DNA of 14,198 nt. Origin: Rhodospirillaceae bacterium. GTDB lineage: Bacteria > Pseudomonadota > Alphaproteobacteria > MPNO01 > UBA2964. A program made the translations under genes and the position numbers. How positions within the stretch are numbered: the first letter of the stretch is position 1; every line of letters begins with the position of its first letter. Positions 7,844 through 14,198 of this stretch are shown one piece after another. A model generated the notes under the pieces. That model had not been told where the DNA came from and did not search any database. It saw only the letters and a list, made by a program, of their open reading frames with translations. Location of the stretch: contig PBOV01000061.1 of the NCBI GenBank assembly GCA_002724505.1, positions 12,689 to 26,886 on the forward strand. The letters run 5' to 3'.

Positions 7844-8767
7844 CTAGGCGCGGGCCACTGCGGCAACCTCAGCAGCAAAATCATCCTCTACCTTTTCAAC
7901 ACCTTCCCCCAACACATAATGGATGAATCCCTTTAAAATCACCTGCGCACCAGAATCTTTTTCGGCCTGTTCTAGCAACTTAGAAATTTTTGTTTCCCCA
8001 TCAATCATTGAAGTCTGTTCAAGTAATACCGTTTCTTCATAAAATTTTCTAAGACGACCCTCAACCATTTTTGCAATGATTTCTTCTGGCTTTCCTGAAC
8101 CCTTAGCTTGATCGGTCAAAATTTTTCGTTCGCGTTCAAGTTCATCTTCCGGCACTTCATTTACCGACATCCAACGCGGTGCTGCCGCGGCAACATGCAT
8201 TGCCAATTGTTTCCCTATCTCTTTCAGAGCAGTCTTATCCCCATCCGATTCTAGACCTACGAGCACAGCAATCCGTCCAACTCCTGGTGCGCTTACATTA
8301 TGAACATAACTGCTGACTGTACCACTTTTCACAGAAAGACTACTCGCCCGTCGAAGATTAATATTTTCACCAATAGTCGCTATCAAATTATTCAGAGCAA
8401 CCTGAACAGTAATACCGTCATCAAATTCAGATGCTAAAATTGTTTCAATTTCTCCACCCTTATCTAATGCGATCTTTGTTACCGTTGAGACAAATGATTG
8501 AAACTCCCCATTACGTGCTACAAAGTCAGTTTCCGAGTTAACTTCAATAACTGCACCGAAATTATCGGATGTAAATACCGAGACAAGACCCTCCGCAGCT
8601 ACCCTACCGGACTTCTTGGCGGCCGCTGCTAACCCAGATTTTCGTAACCAATCCACCGCTGACTCTAAGTCACCATCGGTTTCAGATAGAGCTTTTTTAC
8701 AGTCCATCATGCCAGCACCAGTTTTGTTTCGCAGTTCTTTAACCAGTGAAGCCGTAATCTGTGTCAT
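7844..8767 (-). CDS. tsf: Translation elongation factor Ts
   Basis: Nucleotide exchange factor that recharges EF-Tu with GTP. The 307-residue product opens with the UBA-like domain (ITASLVKELRNKTGAGMMDC, then KKALSETDGDLESAVDWLR) and has the EF-Tu-contacting motif TDFVARN (80-86). Two dimerisation-type lobes follow and it ends in VAAVARA. The ATG at 8767 has the SD AAGGA at 7-8 nt spacing. It follows rpsB by 35 nt with no hairpin terminator visible between them, consistent with the nearly universal rpsB-tsf pair being co-transcribed. Confidence 0.98.
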   Translation of the reverse strand: MTQITASLVKELRNKTGAGMMDCKKALSETDGDLESAVDWLRKSGLAAAAKKSGRVAAEGLVSVFTSDNFGAVIEVNSETDFVARNGEFQSFVSTVTKIALDKGGEIETILASEFDDGITVQVALNNLIATIGENINLRRASSLSVKSGTVSSYVHNVSAPGVGRIAVLVGLESDGDKTALKEIGKQLAMHVAAAAPRWMSVNEVPEDELERERKILTDQAKGSGKPEEIIAKMVEGRLRKFYEETVLLEQTSMIDGETKISKLLEQAEKDSGAQVILKGFIHYVLGEGVEKVEDDFAAEVAAVARA

Positions 8768-8802
8768 AACGCAGTCCTTAAATTACTCGGGTTTAGTTAT
8801 TT

Positions 8803-9627
8803 CTATGGATTTGCAGTTGATTTTCCATCATCAGCAGCCGTCACTTCTTCAGAACTATCTTTACCACCCTCTTCTTCAGAAACCACCTCTGCAGGAGGTA
8901 ACTCAGCCTCCTCTCCAATATCAGTTCCCGCTGCGATTGCCTCTTGCTGAAGTCCATCCAGCACCGCATCTGCAATTAATCCACAATAAAGGGCAATCGA
9001 GCGAATTGCATCATCATTTCCTGGTATTGGATAGGTGATCCCCTCGGGATTGCAGTTACTATCCAAGACCGCAATTACAGGAATGCCTAGCTTTTGTGCT
9101 TCTTTGATAGCAATACTTTCTTTGTTGGTATCAACAACAAATAAGATATCGGGCAATCCTCCCATTTCTTTAATACCGCCTAGCGCCCGCTGTAACTTAT
9201 CACGGTCACGTGTCCGCATCAGAAGCTCTTTCTTAGTAAGGCCGACGTCATCTTTTTCAAGCAATTCATCGTACTCACGCAGCCGTCGGATCGAAGCTGT
9301 AATAGTGCGCCAATTTGTTAACATCCCGCCGAGCCAACGGTGATCAACGTAATACTGCCCGCAGCGTTTGGCCGCATCTGCTATTTGATCACTTGCTTGG
9401 CGCTTCGTTCCCACAAACAAAACACGTCCACCGCCGCTAACTACGTCTCGTACAGCTTGCAAAGCTGCATGCAACATAGGTACGCTTTGACGGAGATCTA
9501 AAATATGGATTCCATTTCGACTACCATAAATATACGGCGCCATTTTAGGATTCCAACGTCTGGTATGATGTCCAAAATGTACGCCAGCTTCTAACAATTG
9601 GCGCATAGAAAAAGTAGGCAGTGCCAT
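8803..9627 (-). CDS. rpsB: 30S ribosomal protein S2, with acidic C-terminal tail
   Basis: Small-subunit ribosomal protein. I use ATG 9627 because [20 protein letters not shown] is the family N-terminus and AAAGGA sits 6 nt before it. The reading frame stays open to a GTG at 9687, but those 20 extra codons are not S2-like. The 274-residue product shows [15 protein letters not shown] (15-29), GTKRQA (73-78), [13 protein letters not shown] (96-108) and the C-terminal core [15 protein letters not shown] (183-197). After about residue 230 it carries a low-complexity tail of around 40 residues rich in Glu, Asp, Ser and Ala. This makes it longer than the E. coli protein; such tails occur in other alphaproteobacteria as far as I recall. 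It is the first gene of the long cluster. Confidence 0.97.
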   Translation of the reverse strand: MALPTFSMRQLLEAGVHFGHHTRRWNPKMAPYIYGSRNGIHILDLRQSVPMLHAALQAVRDVVSGGGRVLFVGTKRQASDQIADAAKRCGQYYVDHRWLGGMLTNWRTITASIRRLREYDELLEKDDVGLTKKELLMRTRDRDKLQRALGGIKEMGGLPDILFVVDTNKESIAIKEAQKLGIPVIAVLDSNCNPEGITYPIPGNDDAIRSIALYCGLIADAVLDGLQQEAIAAGTDIGEEAELPPAEVVSEEEGGKDSSEEVTAADDGKSTANP

Positions 9628-9753
9628 AAGATATCCTTTTCTCCGGTTGGTTCGTCCGCGATAAAAGTTCGACCAGTTTTCCACCACTCAAACACCGGAA
9701 CAACGAAACCTATTTAAGTTGATTTCGTCGCAAGACCGCGTGCGATTTAAAGT
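9628..9753 (-). promoter_or_regulatory. rpsB 5' leader with competing inverted repeats
   Basis: Predicted untranslated leader of about 125 nt between the promoter and the rpsB start, with no ATG in it. It holds a small hairpin (TCGCA/TGCGA, 9745-9741 with 9732-9728). The segment GGTTTCGT (9710-9703) can pair upstream with ACGAAA (9728-9723) or downstream with ACGAACC (9655-9649). In addition TCCGGT (9699-9694) can pair with ACCGGA (9647-9642), just upstream of the SD at 9639-9634. These pairings cannot all form together. S2 is known to repress its own mRNA in gammaproteobacteria; a similar role here is inference. Confidence 0.4.
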
Positions 9754-9759
9754 AGAGGT

Positions 9760-9788
9760 GTGATAAACTTAGTCCGCGTACATTTCAA
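9760..9788 (-). promoter_or_regulatory. Candidate sigma-70-type promoter of the rpsB cluster
   Basis: On the minus strand, TTGAAA (9788-9783, five of six matches to the -35 consensus) lies exactly 17 nt from TATCAC (9765-9760, four of six matches to the -10). It is placed between the dnaE terminator and rpsB, where a promoter for this highly expressed cluster is expected. Transcription would start near 9753. Confidence 0.5.
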
Positions 9789-9800
9789 GCAATTTTGCGT

Positions 9801-9849
9801 AAAAAAACCTCGACATCTCAAACCGAAAACGAATTTTTAAATGTCGTGG
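9801..9849 (-). terminator. Rho-independent terminator of dnaE, stem overlapping the stop codon
   Basis: On the minus strand, CCACGACAT (9849-9841) pairs with ATGTCGAGG (9816-9808): six pairs, an A-A mismatch, then two more pairs. Seven T residues (9807-9801) follow at once. The intervening 24 nt can fold into an inner weak helix around CG-TTTT-CG. The upstream arm includes the last codons of dnaE and is adjacent to its TAA. It separates dnaE from the rpsB promoter. Confidence 0.65.
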
Positions 9850-12800
9850 AGTCCAACTACTCCAGGAACATCCTCGATTTTTGATCTCATATCCGCTGAA
9901 ATTAAATAACTTTCTGGTAAAGTAAGTTCTACAGACTGCTGAACGCCAATACCCAATACCAAACGAACCTGCCCGCCTCCCTGCAATCCATCATTAAGGG
10001 CGTGTTTTAATCCCCGAAGAGTTTCTTGATCTCTGATAAAAACCTTTAAACCCTTGCCCGCTTTAATAATAGCTTGTTCCAAGTCCACTAAAGAAGTCGC
10101 ATTTAATTTAACATCTCCGCCATTTGTCTTTATATCGCAAGTTAATAAGACGGCCTTTCCCTGAACCAAAATTTCTCGGCTACTCGCTAAAACTTCCGAA
10201 AATATAACAACTTCAAAAGCACCATGTTTCCCTGATAATTCTACAAAAGCAAACTTGTTGCCTTTCGCTGAAATCCGCTCTCTTATGTTTTCTACTACAC
10301 CCGCTAACTTGGCCCTTGCCAACGGATTTTTATCGCTAAGCGATGTGTGCGACACAACCCCAAGCCGTCCTAGACTATTCCCATATGAATCAATCGGGTG
10401 CTCAGATAAATAAAATCCAATTGCTTCTGCTTCGTGCCTTAATCTTTCTATTTTGGGCCAGTCACTAATTTCTAAAATTGTTTGACGTTGGATTGCAGCA
10501 AACTCACCTCCGCTAGAAAAAAGACTCTCTTGCTGTTCCATGCGTTCACGTTCAGCAGCAGACGCTGTTTTTAGAATAGCTCCAACTCCATTGAAGAGTT
10601 TTTTTCGATTTTTTTCTATTCCGTCAAATGCTCCAGACCGAATTAAATTCTCAATTAATCTTTTATTTGCGACTTTGCCACCAACCCGTTCGGCAAAATC
10701 AAAAATATCTTTATAAGAACCCATAGCATTTCTTTCCGCTACCAATTCTTCCATTGCCTGAATGCCTACATTCTTAATCCCGGCTAGCGCGTAACGTACA
10801 GCCCCCTTCCAATCTGACTTTTCCGCTTTACAGACTGAAAAGACAGCTTCAGATTTATTTACATCGGGGGGCAATAAATCAATTTTAAGCTTGTTAAGTT
10901 CCTCCTTAAATATTTTCAACTTGTCTGTGTTGACTATATCCAACGTCATAGAAGCGGCAAAAAATTCGACGGGGTAGTTGGCTTTCAGCCAACCTGTTTG
11001 GTATGCCAATAACGCATAAGCAGCTGCATGTGATTTGTTAAAGCCATAACCAGCAAATTTGTCTACCTGTTCAAATATTTGGTCTGCTTGTGTCTCATCA
11101 ACGCCTCGTGCTTTTGCTCCATCAACAAAATTTTTGCGCTGAGAATCCATCTCGGATTTAATTTTTTTACCCATAGCCCGACGCAGCAAATCGGCATTTC
11201 CTAGGCTAAACCCCGAGAGCACTTGAGCTATTTGCATCACCTGCTCTTGATAAATAATGACTCCAAAAGTTTCGGTCAAAATCTCCTCAAGGTCTGGATG
11301 AAGGTAGTCAGGTTCTTCGCGACCACTTTTACAGGCAATGTAGCGCGGAATATTATCCATTGGACCGGGGCGATATAATGCTACTAGCGCAATAATGTCT
11401 TCAAAACAGTCCGGTTTCATCTGACGCAAAACATCACGCATCCCAGAACTCTCGAGCTGGAAAACTCCCACAGTCGCGCCATCACCTAACATTTTAAAAG
11501 TCTTTGCGTCATCTAAAGGTAAAGCCGACAAATCTACTTTAACACCTCTTTCCTTGAGGAGTTTCACAGCTCGATCCATCACGGTTAAAGTTTTTAGTCC
11601 TAAAAAATCAAATTTTACCAGACCGGCAGCCTCAGCATATTTCATAGAAAATTGAGTTGCAGCCATATCTGATCTTGGGTCCCGATAAAGAGGGACAAAC
11701 TCATCAAGCGGTTGGTCACCTATAACCACTCCAGCTGCATGAGTGGACGCGTGGCGGTACAGACCCTCAAGCTTAAGTCCAATATCGAGTAAACGGGCTA
11801 CTTGTTCATCTTCATCTCGAAGGCTTTGAAGTTCTGGTTCCCCATCCAAAGCCTCCTGCAACGTTGGTGGGTGCGCCGGATTAAATGGGATGAGTTTACA
11901 AATTCGGTCGACATAACCATAAGGCATGCCCAATACGCGTCCTACGTCCCGAAGGACTGCTCGTGCCTGAAGCTTCCCAAACGTGATAATCTGGGCCACC
12001 CTTTCCGCGCCATACTTTTCTTGAACGTAACGAATTACCTCGTCACGCCGATCCTGACAAAAATCTATATCAAAATCAGGCATCGAAACCCGCTCTGGAT
12101 TTAAAAATCTTTCAAAGAGTAAGCCAAACTTCAGCGGGTCCAGGTCGGTAATTGTTAGAGCCCATGCTACAACAGAACCCGCACCTGAACCTCGGCCCGG
12201 CCCAACAGGAATTCCTTTACTTTTTGCCCATTGAATAAAATCAGCAACGATTAGAAAATAACCTGGAAACCCCATGTCGGTGATAACATCAAGTTCAAAT
12301 TTAAGACGCTCTCTGTATGGCTCCGACATCTTTGCCGTAATTCCAAGCAACTGCAGGCGTGCTTCCAATCCATTTTCCGCTTGAGACTTCAGTTCTTCGG
12401 CTTCAGTTCTTTCGTCTTCAGTCGGAAAAGCTGGAAGCATCGGCGCGTGTTCTTCAACCATAAATGAACAGCGCTTAGCGATTACCACGGAGTTATCAAT
12501 TGCTTCAGGAATATCAGAAAAGGCCTCCTTCATCTCTGATTGAGAACGAAAGCCATGTAAGGGGGTTAAATGGCGACGATCTTCCTGTTCGACATGAGCA
12601 CCATCAGCGATACATAAAAGTGCGTCATGCGCATCAAACATCGTTTCATCAGAGAAATGACAGTCATTTGTTGCTACAACAGGAATTTCATGGGTGTAAG
12701 CCAAATCAATTAAGAGCGGATCAATACGGTTTTCAATTTCACGCCCATGACGCATTAGCTCTACATAAAGACGGTCCGGAAATAACGCCTTCAATTTTTT

Positions 12801-13301
12801 CGTCATTAGATCGGCAAATGTAGTTTGTTCCTCTGACAAAAGTTTTCCTATCGCCCCTTCAGGACCACCAGTCAACGCGATTAGCCCTTCTGTATGGTTA
12901 GATAAATCGGAAAAATGAATGTGCGCCTCTTCCTCAGATGCCGTTTCCAAAAAAGAACGACTGACCAACTTGACTAAGTTTCTGTAACCAAGCTGATTCT
13001 GTGCGAGCAAAATTAGCGTGTCATATAATTCATCTTGGGAGTTTGTTCGATGGGTAGTCTTTCCGCCACAATCCTCTGGGCGATCAACCGACAATTGACA
13101 CCCAATTATTGGTTGCAAACCGCTTTTACTCGCAGCAATAGAAAATTCAAGCGCTCCAAATAAATTACCACTATCTGTTAAAGCAACAGCTGGCATCCCA
13201 TGCCTTTCGCAAAGCGAAATCAGCTGCGGTATTTTTATGGCTCCCTCAGATAAAGAATAAGCCGAATGAACACGTAAATGAATGAAATCAAGGTTTTTCA
13301 A
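9837..13301 (-). CDS. dnaE: DNA polymerase III alpha subunit (replicative polymerase)
   Basis: Catalytic subunit of the replicative DNA polymerase, acting at the fork with the sliding clamp. The 1154-residue product is full length for the family. It starts with a PHP domain (FIHLRVHSAYSL at 6-17, ALTDSGNLFGA at 40-50, ATNDCHF at 210-216). The C-family polymerase core has VGPGRGSGAGS (366-376), the catalytic acidic motif PDFDIDF (408-414) and a third Asp in KFDFLGLK (Asp565). A clamp-binding pentapeptide QESLF lies at 924-928, and an OB-fold follows at about 995-1070 (LAGVVENIRERISAKGNKFAF). The start is TTG 13301: an in-frame TAG lies two codons upstream and the PHP domain begins within six residues, so no other usual start fits. 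Its ribosome site is weak. It appears to have its own promoter and terminator. Confidence 0.97.
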   Translation of the reverse strand: MKNLDFIHLRVHSAYSLSEGAIKIPQLISLCERHGMPAVALTDSGNLFGALEFSIAASKSGLQPIIGCQLSVDRPEDCGGKTTHRTNSQDELYDTLILLAQNQLGYRNLVKLVSRSFLETASEEEAHIHFSDLSNHTEGLIALTGGPEGAIGKLLSEEQTTFADLMTKKLKALFPDRLYVELMRHGREIENRIDPLLIDLAYTHEIPVVATNDCHFSDETMFDAHDALLCIADGAHVEQEDRRHLTPLHGFRSQSEMKEAFSDIPEAIDNSVVIAKRCSFMVEEHAPMLPAFPTEDERTEAEELKSQAENGLEARLQLLGITAKMSEPYRERLKFELDVITDMGFPGYFLIVADFIQWAKSKGIPVGPGRGSGAGSVVAWALTITDLDPLKFGLLFERFLNPERVSMPDFDIDFCQDRRDEVIRYVQEKYGAERVAQIITFGKLQARAVLRDVGRVLGMPYGYVDRICKLIPFNPAHPPTLQEALDGEPELQSLRDEDEQVARLLDIGLKLEGLYRHASTHAAGVVIGDQPLDEFVPLYRDPRSDMAATQFSMKYAEAAGLVKFDFLGLKTLTVMDRAVKLLKERGVKVDLSALPLDDAKTFKMLGDGATVGVFQLESSGMRDVLRQMKPDCFEDIIALVALYRPGPMDNIPRYIACKSGREEPDYLHPDLEEILTETFGVIIYQEQVMQIAQVLSGFSLGNADLLRRAMGKKIKSEMDSQRKNFVDGAKARGVDETQADQIFEQVDKFAGYGFNKSHAAAYALLAYQTGWLKANYPVEFFAASMTLDIVNTDKLKIFKEELNKLKIDLLPPDVNKSEAVFSVCKAEKSDWKGAVRYALAGIKNVGIQAMEELVAERNAMGSYKDIFDFAERVGGKVANKRLIENLIRSGAFDGIEKNRKKLFNGVGAILKTASAAERERMEQQESLFSSGGEFAAIQRQTILEISDWPKIERLRHEAEAIGFYLSEHPIDSYGNSLGRLGVVSHTSLSDKNPLARAKLAGVVENIRERISAKGNKFAFVELSGKHGAFEVVIFSEVLASSREILVQGKAVLLTCDIKTNGGDVKLNATSLVDLEQAIIKAGKGLKVFIRDQETLRGLKHALNDGLQGGGQVRLVLGIGVQQSVELTLPESYLISADMRSKIEDVPGVVGLHDI

Positions 13302-13338
13302 ATTCTAATAAATCCACAACTTATTCGTTTTGTGAAAC

Positions 13339-13367
13339 ATAATCTCACAACCTAGTTTCTATGTCAT
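13339..13367 (-). promoter_or_regulatory. Candidate sigma-70-type promoter of dnaE
   Basis: On the minus strand, ATGACA (13367-13362, five of six matches to TTGACA) lies 17 nt from GATTAT (13344-13339, four of six matches to TATAAT), giving a short leader of about 30 nt before the TTG start. The surrounding 200-nt gap is AT-rich and offers other weaker matches, so the assignment is tentative. Confidence 0.4.
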
Positions 13368-13369
13368 CA

Positions 13370-13404
13370 GAACAAACCAAGAAACCCCCTACATAAAGTA
13401 GTGG
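13370..13404 (-). terminator. Weak terminator-like hairpin between lolD and dnaE
   Basis: On the minus strand, CC-A-CTAC (13404-13398) pairs with GTAG-G-GG (13392-13386) across a five-base loop, followed by the interrupted T-rich run TTTCTTGGTTTGTTC. The stem is only four plus two pairs with a mismatch, so some read-through from the lol genes into dnaE is likely if it acts at all. Confidence 0.3.
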
Positions 13405-13501
13405 ACGCTATAATTTATGACATTATGTTGATAAATACGTCATCAAAAACACTGATTAACTATATTTTTTTTATGGGAAAACGAATCGGCAACAAATTTA
13501 A

Positions 13502-14188
13502 TCACCTACCATCGAGCAATATGCCATCTTTAAGAGTTACAACTCGATCCATTTGCCGAGCTAAACTGTTATTATGAGTAACAATAAACGCGGAAACTTT
13601 TAAATTTTTTACAACTTTTAAGATAAGTTCAAAAACTACTGTGGCCGTTGCCTCATCCAAATTTCCTGTCGGTTCATCAGCAAGTAAAATACGCGGGCTG
13701 TTAGCCAAGGCCCTTGCAATTGCAACTCGTTGCTGTTCTCCACCGGATAATTCCGCTGGAAAGTGATGAACCCGGTTCTCTAAACCAACATCCGACAATA
13801 AATTAATGGCGTGAGCCCGTGCATCATTTTTACTAACTCCAACAATCAATTGCGGAAGGACAACATTTTCTATCGCAGTAAATTCCGGAAGAAGATTGTG
13901 AAACTGATAAATAAAACCAAATTCGTTCCCCCTTAATTTTGTTCTTTCTCGGTCATCAACCCAGGTACAATCTTGTCCGTTTATAACAACAGCTCCCCCA
14001 TCAGGCTTTTCAAGGAGACCGGCGATTTGAAGCAAGGTCGACTTTCCTGAACCCGAAGGTCCGACCAGACCAATAATCTCGCCAGCTTGAAGCGATAAAG
14101 AGGCACCTCTCAGGATATTGAGATGGCTCTGTCCTTGCTGAAAAGACCGACGAACACTTCGTAGTTCTAAAGAAATAGAATCACTCAT
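13502..14188 (-). CDS. lolD: LolD-type lipoprotein-releasing ABC transporter ATPase
   Basis: Cytoplasmic ATPase of the LolCDE complex, which extracts lipoproteins from the inner membrane and passes them to LolA. The 228-residue product has the Walker A motif GPSGSGKST (43-51), a Q-loop around Gln95 (IYQFHNLLPEFTA), the signature LSGGEQQ (147-153), Walker B ILLADEP (167-173), the D-loop GNLD, and the switch His205 (VTH). The segment YQFHNLLPEFTA and the overall size fit the LolD/MacB-type ATPase subgroup. The ATG at 14188 overlaps the tail of the upstream reading frame, which ends like a LolC/LolE permease, supporting the lol assignment over MacB or FtsE. Its stop is 200 nt before dnaE. Confidence 0.93.
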   Translation of the reverse strand: MSDSISLELRSVRRSFQQGQSHLNILRGASLSLQAGEIIGLVGPSGSGKSTLLQIAGLLEKPDGGAVVINGQDCTWVDDRERTKLRGNEFGFIYQFHNLLPEFTAIENVVLPQLIVGVSKNDARAHAINLLSDVGLENRVHHFPAELSGGEQQRVAIARALANSPRILLADEPTGNLDEATATVVFELILKVVKNLKVSAFIVTHNNSLARQMDRVVTLKDGILLDGR

Positions 14189-14198
14189 AACGAAGCGC
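14181..14198 (-). CDS. C-terminal five codons of a LolC/LolE-type permease (cut by the window edge)
   Basis: The minus strand from the window edge reads GCG CTT CGT TAT GAG TGA, that is Ala-Leu-Arg-Tyr-Glu-stop. ALRYE is a familiar C-terminal ending of LolC/LolE permeases, and the frame overlaps the lolD start by 8 nt (ATGAGTGA). This matches the usual lolC/E-lolD arrangement. Only five residues are visible, so the call rests on the ending plus context. Confidence 0.6.
   Translation of the reverse strand, partial: ALRYE

Noticed and set aside
9628..9687. N-terminal extension of rpsB from GTG 9687
   Set aside because: The added 20 residues are not S2-like, while ATG 9627 has a well-spaced AAAGGA and gives the family N-terminus. 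The extension would also consume the leader.
9649..9710. Classical H-type pseudoknot in the rpsB leader
   Set aside because: The connecting loop between the two 3' arms would be a single nucleotide crossing a seven-pair stem, which is not geometrically reasonable; alternative folds are more likely.
1..14198. Mobile elements, CRISPR arrays, tRNA or rRNA genes, or a new defence or biosynthetic system
   Set aside because: No repeats, transposase-like or integrase-like frames, tRNA-like folds or unexplained long frames were seen. Every sizeable frame is a known core gene and the gaps are 209 nt or less.

Overview
The window is an ordinary but very dense chromosomal housekeeping segment. All recognisable genes lie on the minus strand, so transcription runs from high to low coordinates. 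The gene order (lolC/E tail, lolD, dnaE, rpsB, tsf, pyrH, frr, uppS, cdsA, dxr, rseP, bamA, skp/ompH) is the order I associate with Alphaproteobacteria. By eye the DNA leans to A/T, and GTG and TTG starts are used, which suggests an AT-leaning, streamlined, possibly marine member. That placement is inference from synteny and composition, not from a marker comparison.

Reading along transcription: at the right edge are the last five codons of an upstream LolC/LolE-type permease. They overlap the start of lolD, the ATPase that drives lipoprotein release from the inner membrane. After a 200-nt intergenic region with a weak terminator and a good promoter candidate comes dnaE, the replicative DNA polymerase III alpha subunit, which ends in a U-tract hairpin. 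A 209-nt gap then carries a convincing promoter and a leader of about 125 nt with competing inverted repeats. It leads into a long cluster: rpsB (ribosomal protein S2), tsf (EF-Ts), a probable secondary promoter, pyrH (UMP kinase), frr (ribosome recycling factor), uppS (undecaprenyl-PP synthase), cdsA (CDP-diacylglycerol synthase), dxr (isoprenoid pathway), rseP (site-2 protease), bamA (outer-membrane assembly) and a truncated skp/ompH at the left edge.

Functionally, the cluster joins translation capacity (S2, EF-Ts, RRF) and UTP supply (PyrH) to envelope growth. Dxr feeds the isoprenoid pathway, UppS makes the undecaprenyl carrier, CdsA makes the phospholipid precursor, and RseP, BamA, Skp and LolD handle membrane-protein and outer-membrane biogenesis. 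From pyrH onward genes are separated by at most about 20 nt or overlap, and several stop codons sit inside the ribosome-binding site of the next gene, pointing to translational coupling.

I see no mobile element, CRISPR array, tRNA, rRNA or recognisable new system. The points worth a second look are small: the ambiguous bamA start with a well-placed out-of-frame mini-ORF, an Asp-to-Asn change in the CdsA signature, and the rpsB leader with mutually exclusive pairings.
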